NCBI GenBank assembly: GCA_028820325.1
Contig: JAPPJO010000025.1
Location: 1-64,000 of the forward strand
Source: Gammaproteobacteria bacterium
Lineage (GTDB): Bacteria; Gemmatimonadota; Gemmatimonadetes; Longimicrobiales; Gaopeijiaceae
DNA: 64,000 nucleotides
Reading direction: 5' to 3'
The position numbers and the translations under genes are program-made. The notes beneath the pieces are model-generated. The model did no database searches. It was not told the DNA's origin and saw only the letters and a program-made list of their open reading frames with translations. Of this stretch, positions 29,097-35,941 are shown piece after piece (the stretch's first letter is position 1; every line of letters begins with the position of its first letter).

Positions 29097-29126
29097 AAAG
29101 TAGGGAGCCGCTGCGAAGGGTGTCAA
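29097..29126 (-). promoter_or_regulatory. Promoter for the TPR-aroQ-efp-acc operon
   Basis: TTGACA (29121-29126) is a perfect -35 box, followed after 18 bases by TACTTT (29097-29102), a weak -10. Predicted start of transcription is near 29090. It is divergent from the ppiD promoter 23 bases away. Confidence 0.5.
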
Positions 29127-29148
29127 CGGACCCTTTCCGGGGCCTCGC

Positions 29149-29177
29149 TTGAGAGGCATCCGGCATTCCCGTAAATT
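29149..29177 (+). promoter_or_regulatory. Promoter for the PpiD/SurA-like gene
   Basis: TTGAGA (29149-29154), a 17-base spacer and TAAATT (29172-29177) precede the only clear plus-strand gene in the central region. The start of transcription is expected near 29184, with AGGAGA about 9 bases before the ATG at 29250. Confidence 0.5.
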
Positions 29178-29249
29178 GCGTTCCTTGCGGAAGATTCCCG
29201 CGATCACGCCATTCTTGCCGGACCCGGACACGCCAGGAGACGCCTCGCC

Positions 29250-31076
29250 ATGATGCGGACCATGCGGGACAACACGAAGTGGATCATGATGATCACCGCG
29301 CTGGCGTTCGCCGCGCTCATGGTCTTCGAGTGGGGAATGGACATTACCGGGCGCACCGCCGGGTTGAGCGAGCTGGGTGAGGTCGATGGCGTGCCGGTCA
29401 TGTACGAGCAGTACCAGTTCGCCTATCGCAACCTCTACGAGCAGACGCAACTGGCCCAGGAAGAAGCGATCACGTCCGACCAGAACCTCGGAATCGAGGA
29501 CGCGGCCTTCGACGAGGTCGTGACCCAGATCCTGATCCAGCGCGAACTCCAGCGGCGCGGCATCCGGGTGAGCGACGACGAAATCCGCCAGGCGGCGCGC
29601 TTCAGCCCTCCGCCGCAGTTCCAGGCGCTCGAGGGCTTTCAGACCGAAGGCGTCTTCGACATGCAGAAGTATCAGGACTACCTTGCCACCGCGTCGGAGA
29701 TCGCCCTGCTGGAGCTCGAAGCCTACTACCGCGACATCATCCCCCGCACGAAGCTCCTGCGGCAGCTGAGCACGGGCATCTACCTCCCGGACGCGGCCCT
29801 CTGGTCGGCGTACAGGGACGAGAACGAACAGGTCGAAGTGCGGTACCTGTCGCTGGATCCGGCGACCCGCATCGGCGATGACGAGGTCGAGGTTTCCGAT
29901 GCGGAAGTCGCCGCGTACTACAGGGAGAACCGGGACGAGTTCGCGGTGCCCCCGAGGGCTACCGTGGTCGCGGTCGTGCTCGACAAGGATCCCAGCGCCG
30001 CCGACACGGCCGCGGCGCGGGAGCGCGCCGAGGAAATCCGCAGCGAGATCCTCGATGGGGCCGACTTCGCCGAGCTGGCGGCGGAGGAATCGGTGGACGA
30101 GGGTTCGGCCGCCCTGGGCGGAGACCTGGGAACCTTCCCCCGGGGGATGATGGTGCCGGAATTCGATTCGGTGGCGTTCAGCGCGCCGCTGGAAACGGTT
30201 ACCGAGCCGGTCGCCACGCAGTTCGGATGGCACCTCATCGAGGTGACCTCGCGTAGCGCGGACTCCGTGAGCGCGCGTCACATCCTGGTGCCCGTGGAGC
30301 GTACCGACGCCTCCGAAATCGATCTGTTGACCACGGCCGACTCCCTCGAAGTGCTGGGCGAGAACCTTCCTCTCAGGGAAGCAGCAGCCGAGCTGGGCCT
30401 GGAGGCCAACCCCGTCGACATCACCGAGGAGTTCCCCTTCGTACTGGGCGCGGGCCAGGTGCGCGAGGGGTCGGAGTGGGCGTTCGAGGAAGCGGAGGAA
30501 GGGGACGTCAGCCCCGTCTTCGAGAACGCCGAGGCCTTCTACGCGCTGGAGCTGGTCGGCCGTGAACCGGAGGGGGTTCTGCCGCTCGAACAGGCGCGTC
30601 CGGCCATCGAGCGAACCCTGCGGCTGGAAAGGAAGCTCGAGCGTGCTCTGGCGCAGGCGGAACAAGCCGCGCGGGACGGGGGCACGCTGGAACAGATCGC
30701 CGAGCGTCTGGAGGCCGATATCGAGGAGTCCCCCCCGTTCTCACGCAGCGATTTCGTGCCCGGACTCGGTCGGCAGAACGCGGTCATCGGCACCGCATTC
30801 GGTCTGGAGCCGGACCAGCTGAGCGGCGTCGTGGAGGCCAACGGGCGCGCCTTCGTCATCGAGTTGACGGAGCGGATTCCCGCCGACAGCACCACGTGGG
30901 AGGAGCAGAAGGTGGTTCAGCGCGCGATGATCGGAGGCACGCTGGGCCAGCAGCGGCTGGACCAGTGGATCACCAGCCTGCGTGAGCGCGCCAACATCGT
31001 CGATCGCCGCCGGGAGGTCTTCCGGGCCCAGGAGGAGGCTGCGAACCAGACGCAGCTACCGCTGGCCTTCCAGTAG
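29250..31076 (+). CDS. PpiD/SurA-like periplasmic peptidyl-prolyl isomerase
   Basis: The 608-residue protein is anchored by one N-terminal membrane segment (WIMMITALAFAALMVFEWGM) and projects into the periplasm, like PpiD. A SurA_N-type chaperone region covers about 35-190. A parvulin domain follows at about 225-335, with FAELAAEESVDEGSAALGGD and FGWHLIEV as hallmarks. A second, degenerate parvulin-like region starts at ARHILVPVE, and helical C-terminal segments follow. It should help fold secreted and outer-membrane proteins, in line with the LolA, BamD, LptD and Tol genes nearby. It is monocistronic and convergent with tatA. Confidence 0.88.
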   Translation: MMRTMRDNTKWIMMITALAFAALMVFEWGMDITGRTAGLSELGEVDGVPVMYEQYQFAYRNLYEQTQLAQEEAITSDQNLGIEDAAFDEVVTQILIQRELQRRGIRVSDDEIRQAARFSPPPQFQALEGFQTEGVFDMQKYQDYLATASEIALLELEAYYRDIIPRTKLLRQLSTGIYLPDAALWSAYRDENEQVEVRYLSLDPATRIGDDEVEVSDAEVAAYYRENRDEFAVPPRATVVAVVLDKDPSAADTAAARERAEEIRSEILDGADFAELAAEESVDEGSAALGGDLGTFPRGMMVPEFDSVAFSAPLETVTEPVATQFGWHLIEVTSRSADSVSARHILVPVERTDASEIDLLTTADSLEVLGENLPLREAAAELGLEANPVDITEEFPFVLGAGQVREGSEWAFEEAEEGDVSPVFENAEAFYALELVGREPEGVLPLEQARPAIERTLRLERKLERALAQAEQAARDGGTLEQIAERLEADIEESPPFSRSDFVPGLGRQNAVIGTAFGLEPDQLSGVVEANGRAFVIELTERIPADSTTWEEQKVVQRAMIGGTLGQQRLDQWITSLRERANIVDRRREVFRAQEEAANQTQLPLAFQ

Positions 31077-31081
31077 ACGGG

Positions 31082-31104
31082 CGCCGCCACTCGCCCGGGC
31101 GGCG
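31082..31104. terminator. Possible bidirectional terminator between ppiD-like gene and tatA
   Basis: CGCCGCC and GGCGGCG form a perfect 7-base stem with a 9-base loop in the 43-base convergent gap. No T-run follows on either strand, so factor-independent termination is uncertain. Confidence 0.45.
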
Positions 31105-31119
31105 GCTCGACCTCCTTCC

Positions 31120-31398
31120 TCAGGCAGTCGTCCCGGCTTCCGCGCCGGCTTCCGTTCGACTGCCGAGTTTACGCGGCTCTCCACCCTCTTCGGAACTCTC
31201 CGCGGGAGAGGGCGCGACCATTTTGGGCTGTTGGGGTGTCTTCAACTCGCGCTCGATGTCGCGCACCGAACCCTTGAACTCGCGAATCCCCTTGCCCAGT
31301 GACGAGCCGATTTCCGGGAGGCGCTTGGCGCCGAAGAGAAGCAAGAACACCAGGAAGATCAGGATGATCTCCCACATTCCAAGTCCGCTGAATCCCAT
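31120..31398 (-). CDS. tatA: Twin-arginine translocase subunit TatA
   Basis: TatA/TatE assembles the pore that exports folded proteins. The 92-residue protein has a single N-terminal membrane helix (MWEIILIFLVFLLLFGAKRL) with the FGxKRLPE hinge, an amphipathic helix (IGSSLGKGIREFKGSV) and an acidic polar tail. tatC lies about 7.5 kb away on the same strand and no separate tatB is visible, so TatA may do both jobs. It follows DUF4321 by 116 bases with no strong promoter in the gap. Confidence 0.95.
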   Translation of the reverse strand: MGFSGLGMWEIILIFLVFLLLFGAKRLPEIGSSLGKGIREFKGSVRDIERELKTPQQPKMVAPSPAESSEEGGEPRKLGSRTEAGAEAGTTA

Positions 31399-31514
31399 GA
31401 CAGCTCCTTCCCGCTGAAGACCGGCGAAGCGTGCTGGTCCGTTCGACGTGCGTGGTCAATCTAACTCATACCGGCGTCTCGCGCGCCGGGTCCGTGGGGG
31501 TCGTCCGCGGGCTG

Positions 31515-31796
31515 CTAGAGCCAGGCGCGGACGATGGGCGCCACGATGCCGATGCCCGCCAGCGTGAGCACGTTGAAATGAAATGCCAGCGGTCCGAGCG
31601 TAATGTCAAGCGCAACCAGCCCGACGGAGACCGGGCCCAGGCTCGCGGTCACCGCCGCGGTAAGGAACTCCCGGGTCGCGCTCTCGGGCATGAACTGGGC
31701 GAGGCGGGTAAGCAGCGCACCCAGGATGAAGCCACCCACCACGACCACCACGGCCCGGGAGTACGATCTGCTTCGAGCTTCGAGCAACTTAGCCAC
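31515..31796 (-). CDS. DUF4321 family small membrane protein
   Basis: This 93-residue protein starts best at GTG 31796, which has GGAGG 7 bases upstream; an ATG at 31820 is in the same frame. It has an N-terminal membrane helix (VVVVVGGFILGALLTRL) and a second hydrophobic stretch ending in HFNVLTLAGIGIVAPIVRAWL. The overall pattern (VGGFILG, then LDITLGPLAFHFNVL) fits DUF4321. The function of this family is unknown. It lies between a polyprenyl synthase and tatA. Confidence 0.75.
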   Translation of the reverse strand: MAKLLEARSRSYSRAVVVVVGGFILGALLTRLAQFMPESATREFLTAAVTASLGPVSVGLVALDITLGPLAFHFNVLTLAGIGIVAPIVRAWL

Positions 31797-31883
31797 TTGA
31801 CGACCTCCGACCGCGGCCATCCCGGCCGCGGAGCTTGTGTAACGACTTCGTGCCTCCCGTCGCGTGCCTGACTCCCGGAGGTC

Positions 31884-32882
31884 TCATCGACGCCGATCGA
31901 CCACGTAGGCGATCGAGGTGAGAAGCGCCTGTTTGGCGGACCCCGCCTCCAGATCCTCGAGCGCCGCCGCCGCCCAGCCCGCGTAGCGTTCCGCCCGTTC
32001 GCGAGCGTACTCGAGCCCGCCCAGTTCCTCCACCAGCTCGATGAGCCCGGCGATCTCCTCGTCGGAGGGATCGCGGCTGGAGAAGAACCTGCGAATCCCT
32101 TTCCGTTCCCTGGCGCCGGCCACCTTCATCGCTCCGATCAGGGGTAGTGTGACCTTCCGCTGGCGCAGGTCGTGGCCCGTGGGTTTGCCGGTCACGGCCT
32201 CGGTCCCGGTGTAGTCCAGCAGGTCGTCGGCAATCTGAAACGCCATTCCGAGATTGTGTCCGAAGCGCCTGAGCGCCGAGCACCGGGGATCCGGCCCGGT
32301 CGCGAGGGCGCCGATCTCGCAGGATGCGGCCATCAGGGACGCCGTCTTGGCCGCGATAAGGGCATAGTAGTCCTCTTCGGAGAAGTCCAGGGCGTCGTAG
32401 GAGGTGAGCTGGCGCATTTCCCCCAGACTCATCTCGTTGGCGGCGATCGCCAGGCAGCGAAGCACCTCCAGATTGCCGACGCGCGTCAGCTCGGTGACGG
32501 AGCGGCTGTACAGGTAGTCCCCCATGATGATCGCGACCTGATGCGTCCACAGCGCGTTTACCGTGGGCAGGCCGCGGCGCAGCACGGAGTGGTCCACGGC
32601 ATCGTCGTGCACCAGGGTCGCGAGGTGCACCAGTTCGACGGCCGCCGCCAGGGTGACGGCGGGATCTCCGTCTCCCCCGCATATGCGGTCCGCCAGGAGC
32701 ACCAGGGTGGGGCGGAACATCTTGCCCCGCATGAGCAGGAGGTACTGGTTGACCTCGTCGGTCATCCCAAGATTGGCGCGAACGATGCGCCGGAGCTCCT
32801 CGCGCACGCGGTCCAGATCCTCGCGCACGGGCTCCTGGATGTGGGCAAGCGTGGATGGGCTGGTGGTGACGGGCTGGGTCAA
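31884..32882 (-). CDS. Polyprenyl diphosphate synthase (long-chain trans-prenyltransferase)
   Basis: The enzyme extends farnesyl or geranylgeranyl diphosphate with isopentenyl units, most likely for the menaquinone side chain. The TTG at 32882 with AGAGG just upstream gives 332 residues, typical for the family; the frame upstream is not coding-like. The first aspartate motif is LVHDDAVD (DDxxD), with GKMFRPTLVLL before it, and the second is QIADDLLDYTG. GKPTGHDLRQRKVTLPLI is also conserved. Chain length cannot be read safely, though a hepta- to nonaprenyl product is usual. It is in the ftcD-TPR operon. Confidence 0.92.
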   Translation of the reverse strand: MTQPVTTSPSTLAHIQEPVREDLDRVREELRRIVRANLGMTDEVNQYLLLMRGKMFRPTLVLLADRICGGDGDPAVTLAAAVELVHLATLVHDDAVDHSVLRRGLPTVNALWTHQVAIIMGDYLYSRSVTELTRVGNLEVLRCLAIAANEMSLGEMRQLTSYDALDFSEEDYYALIAAKTASLMAASCEIGALATGPDPRCSALRRFGHNLGMAFQIADDLLDYTGTEAVTGKPTGHDLRQRKVTLPLIGAMKVAGARERKGIRRFFSSRDPSDEEIAGLIELVEELGGLEYARERAERYAGWAAAALEDLEAGSAKQALLTSIAYVVDRRR

Positions 32883-32953
32883 CGACCTCTTTCCTGAAAG
32901 GGGTTGGCGTGGCAGTCCGTGGATGAGTCCCCGTTCGTCCAGGGGTTGCTGGG

Positions 32954-33622
32954 TCAGGAGGGGCCGTCGGGAACAGGATCCGCCGACTCGCCGGCCGTCC
33001 CCATCAGCGCCCGGCCGAGATCGCGCAGCCGCGCCTCGACATCCTGAAAGCCGATGTCGATTGCGAGGGTCTTCCTGTAGAAGTCGCACGCCGCCTCGGG
33101 GTTGCCGGACGCCTCCTGAGCGCGCCCCATATAGTAGTAGATTCCAAGGAAGTCGTCTTCGCGCTCGAGGGGCAGGTCGAGGGCCTTCGCCAGCGTGCTG
33201 ACCGCGAGTTCGGCGTGGCCGGCGTCGAGAAGGGAGCGACCCAGCATCTCACGGGCCGCCGAGTTGGCGGGGTCCACGCGGACCGCACGTTGAAACTCGG
33301 CTATGGCCTCCGGGCCGAGCCCCATGGTCCGGTACGCCGTGCCCATGTCCTGATGGATGCGCGCATCCCCGGCCGGAACGCTGCGGACCAACCGGGCCCG
33401 GAAGCGCGACAACGCGGCCCGGAAGTCCTCGCCGGGTTCCGTGTTCTCATCTTCGTCGGTCAGCCGGGTCGCCTCCGGCGCCGACCCGTCGTCCAGGAGC
33501 AGCGCCCTGAGGTCGACATACCGGCGGGGCGATTCGGACTTGCGGGCCGCCCCCCCGGGACCGGCGGGCGGGTCCGTGCCCGGAGCGTCCCCGGCCCGCT
33601 CCAGGCGCGCGTCGGCCGTCAT
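32954..33622 (-). CDS. TPR-repeat protein
   Basis: This 222-residue cytoplasmic protein has three to four TPR units: ARIHQDMGTAYRTMGLGPEA, SAAREMLGRSLLDAGHAELA and FLGIYYYMGRAQEASGNPEA, then a final helix pair. A disordered acidic N-terminal region covers about 1-65. It starts with an ATG overlapping the ftcD stop (ATGA), so translation is coupled to ftcD. The polyprenyl synthase follows after 71 bases. The partner protein is unknown. Confidence 0.8.
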   Translation of the reverse strand: MTADARLERAGDAPGTDPPAGPGGAARKSESPRRYVDLRALLLDDGSAPEATRLTDEDENTEPGEDFRAALSRFRARLVRSVPAGDARIHQDMGTAYRTMGLGPEAIAEFQRAVRVDPANSAAREMLGRSLLDAGHAELAVSTLAKALDLPLEREDDFLGIYYYMGRAQEASGNPEAACDFYRKTLAIDIGFQDVEARLRDLGRALMGTAGESADPVPDGPS

Positions 33623-34521
33623 GAACGGACCTCCGCGAGCAGAGCCTCGCGCAGCCGGGACGGGTCCGGATCCAGCAGGTTGAGGCGGGAGGCGGCCGCG
33701 GAAAGGACCAGCCTCCCGGGGATGGTTCCGATGACCTCGGTCTGTGTGATGCGGCCACCCATCCGGTCCACCTCTGCTTCAATAGCCTCGAAAACGCGCA
33801 TGGGCGGTGTGCGTTCCATGTCTTCCAGGTTCATGGAGATCTGAAATACGTCGCGGGAGGGCAGATATAGCCCCAGCGCCCTCAACCCGACAAATCCGCC
33901 GCTGCTCTCGCGCAGCCGGCCCGCGACATCCTTCACCTGCTCCAACGATAACCCCGATACGCAGACATTCCACGCGAGGAGGGGCGGCCGGGCTCCGACG
34001 CAGGTCGCGCCCGCCGTCGGATGGACGCCCGGATGAGCCCAGGGCCGAGGCAGGATATCGGGCTCGCGGCCGGCTGGGAACCCCCCCGTGAGCGCCTCGA
34101 AGCCTCCGGCCCGCAGAGCGGACAGGGAGCGGCCGGTTCCGGCGGCCCCGTACAGGTAGACGGGTATCCCCATCGCGGCCAGCCCTTCCGCCACCCGGCG
34201 GGCGCTCGCAGCCGCATCCTGCAGACCAAGGCCCCGGGCGGGGATGAACGGGAGCACGTCGAGGGCGCCCACGCGCGGATGTACGCCCGCGTGCCGCCGC
34301 ATGTCGATGGCTTCCACCGCCAGCCGCGCGACCGACAGGGCCGCCCGCTCCACGACCCGGGGAGGGCCGGCGAAGGAGATGACCGAACGATGGTGGTCCG
34401 GATCGGCGCTCCGGGCCAGCACTTCGGCGCCCTCGGAGGCGATGACCCGGGCAAACTCGCGTACCAGAGCAAGGTCGCGGCCTTCGCTGAAGTTGGGGAC
34501 CGCTTCAAGGACCGGGGTCAT
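33619..34521 (-). CDS. ftcD: Glutamate formimidoyltransferase
   Basis: This 300-residue protein corresponds to the formiminotransferase half of FTCD, moving a formimino group between formiminoglutamate and tetrahydrofolate. It has the N-terminal VPNFSEGRD (8-16), HHRSVISFAG (43-52) and the HPRVGALDVLPFIP block (81-94), plus the C-terminal subdomain (LEQVKDVAGRLRESSGG; VFQISMNLED). No cyclodeaminase domain and no hut genes are attached, so the physiological substrate is unclear. A consensus-like promoter ends 6 bases before the ATG, and no ribosome-binding site exists, so the mRNA is probably leaderless. It heads the run ftcD-TPR-polyprenyl synthase-DUF4321-tatA. Confidence 0.9.
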   Translation of the reverse strand: MTPVLEAVPNFSEGRDLALVREFARVIASEGAEVLARSADPDHHRSVISFAGPPRVVERAALSVARLAVEAIDMRRHAGVHPRVGALDVLPFIPARGLGLQDAAASARRVAEGLAAMGIPVYLYGAAGTGRSLSALRAGGFEALTGGFPAGREPDILPRPWAHPGVHPTAGATCVGARPPLLAWNVCVSGLSLEQVKDVAGRLRESSGGFVGLRALGLYLPSRDVFQISMNLEDMERTPPMRVFEAIEAEVDRMGGRITQTEVIGTIPGRLVLSAAASRLNLLDPDPSRLREALLAEVRS

Positions 34522-34527
34522 GTCGCG

Positions 34528-34556
34528 ATTATACCCCGGCGGCGGCGCCCTCTCAA
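34528..34556 (-). promoter_or_regulatory. Consensus-like promoter giving leaderless ftcD mRNA
   Basis: TTGAGA (34551-34556), a 17-base spacer and a perfect TATAAT (34528-34533) are followed by only six bases (CGCGAC) before the ATG. The usual start of transcription, 7 bases after the -10, falls on the A of the start codon. Confidence 0.8.
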
Positions 34557-34614
34557 CCCGAACCGGTCAGAGGACGCACCGTCCCCGATTGCCGGAAAAG
34601 ATCCGGGTTCGGTG

Positions 34615-35781
34615 TCAAGTCCCGTAGCGAACGAGCGCTGCGGGCCCCCGGCGCTCCAGCCCCACATTGCCGGGCTGAAGCTGATGGGCCCAGTCGAAGA
34701 CCATCACCGCGCCATCGTCCAGGTAGCCCTGGCTGGTGATCCGCACCGCCGCGTAGTGGTTGCCGCCGGCTCCCGAATAGCGAAGCACGTAGGTGGTCGC
34801 GGGCAGCGCCTCCACCGCCTGGGTGGTGTAGTCCCGCGCGGGCGCGACGGTCACGTCGATGCATCCCGCGTCGCTCCCGGGTCCGCACTTGAGCTGGCTG
34901 GTCGAAAAGACCCGGTTGTGGATCTCGGCGCCCGGCCCGGGGACCAGCCACCACCCGGCCTGGTCCTGTTCGAACCGGAAGTGGCGGTCGGGCGCGTCGC
35001 CGTGGACGATGGGTCCGTCCTGTTCATTCAGCGGGAACCGAAAACCCGAAGACGACGGCGCGTCGAGGTAGGAGTAGATCAGCTCGCCGTGGTAATCGGG
35101 ACGCGGGGTCGCGCTCGCCATCGAGCTGCCCCCGCTCTCGTGTCCCTGATCGTCGAGGGCGGAAACGAAATAGTTGTAGGTCTCGCCGTTGCTCGCCCGC
35201 AGGTCGAGGAATCCCTCGGAGTCCGTCTCGCCCAGGAGGAAGACGTCGCCGTCCTCGAGGTATACCCTGTAGTGGGAAAAATCCTCGGCGGCGCGCGCGT
35301 CGTCGCTCCAGGTGAGGAAGACGGATCCGTCCAGCGCCGTCGCCAGGACCGTAACCGGCACGGCGGGCGGATCCGGCATCGGCACGGCCACCTCCACCAG
35401 GTGGCTGGAAGGTGTTTCCAGCCCCGATGCCCCGACCGCGGCCACGTAGTACTCGTAGGTCGCCCCCGCCGCCACGTTGGCGTCCCGGTATTCGCAGGCT
35501 CCCTCCGCGCAGCTGCTCACCTCGGCGATGAGAAAGTAGTCCCGGTCGGTGATGCGCCGGGAGTAGACGCGGAAGGTCTCACCGCTCCAGCCGGGCGCGA
35601 GGGTCCATGTGACGGTGACCACCCCCGCGAAATAGTGGGCATCCAGCGCGCGCGGCGCGGCGGGCGGATCTTCCAGAGTGAGCAGCACTCCATCCTCGTC
35701 GCAGGCCGTCAGGGTGCCCAGCAGAAGGAGCGCCTTCAAGCTGCGAGCACATCGTCCAAACGCATACCCGTCACCGAACAT
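34615..35781 (-). CDS. Lipoprotein with two fibronectin type III-like domains
   Basis: I recognise no specific family. From ATG 35781 (GAGGAGG, spacing 5) the 388-residue precursor has a lipobox LLGTLTAC with Cys at about residue 27. Two FN3-like modules follow: one starts PPAAPRALDAHYFAGVVTVT and ends in YEYYVAAVGASG, the next begins PPAVPVTVLATALDGSVFLT and includes YNYFVSALDDQG. The remaining roughly 150 residues (from about 240) are a distinct C-terminal domain with HFRFEQDQAGWWLVPGPG and two cysteines in CGPGSDAGC. It probably sits at the outer membrane. It lies downstream of lptD but has its own sigma54-like site. Confidence 0.75.
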   Translation of the reverse strand: MFGDGYAFGRCARSLKALLLLGTLTACDEDGVLLTLEDPPAAPRALDAHYFAGVVTVTWTLAPGWSGETFRVYSRRITDRDYFLIAEVSSCAEGACEYRDANVAAGATYEYYVAAVGASGLETPSSHLVEVAVPMPDPPAVPVTVLATALDGSVFLTWSDDARAAEDFSHYRVYLEDGDVFLLGETDSEGFLDLRASNGETYNYFVSALDDQGHESGGSSMASATPRPDYHGELIYSYLDAPSSSGFRFPLNEQDGPIVHGDAPDRHFRFEQDQAGWWLVPGPGAEIHNRVFSTSQLKCGPGSDAGCIDVTVAPARDYTTQAVEALPATTYVLRYSGAGGNHYAAVRITSQGYLDDGAVMVFDWAHQLQPGNVGLERRGPAALVRYGT

Positions 35782-35848
35782 CGGAACCTCCTCGTGGCAT
35801 CCCGGAGCGCATCGCAGGCGTCTCCTGCCCAATCAGCGCCCATTGGTC

Positions 35849-35864
35849 TGCACGAGGTGTGCCA
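35849..35864 (-). promoter_or_regulatory. Sigma54-like promoter upstream of the FN3 lipoprotein
   Basis: The minus strand reads TGGCACACCTCGTGCA, matching the -24/-12 pattern TGGCACG-N4-TTGCA with the invariant GG and GC at correct spacing (14 of 16 positions compatible counting the four free bases). Transcription would start near 35838, 57 bases before the ATG. An inverted CCAAT/ATTGG pair follows. Confidence 0.4.
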
Positions 35865-35941
35865 AACGCCGGTCTCGGGAGCGCCCCGCCGGCCCGGCGC
35901 TTCACCGCTCGCGGTGCCCGGGCCGATTCGTCCACGGACTG

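Noticed and set aside
29004-30665. 865-residue minus-strand protein opposite the PpiD-like gene
   Set aside because: Only the part downstream of 29003 looks coding. The rest is antisense to ppiD and runs through both promoters.
31580-31620. TTGACA inside DUF4321 as a promoter for tatA
   Set aside because: No acceptable -10 box lies 16-18 bases downstream on the minus strand.
34590-34614. Second TTGACA upstream of ftcD
   Set aside because: No -10-like hexamer at the right distance; the TTGAGA/TATAAT pair closer to the gene is much better.
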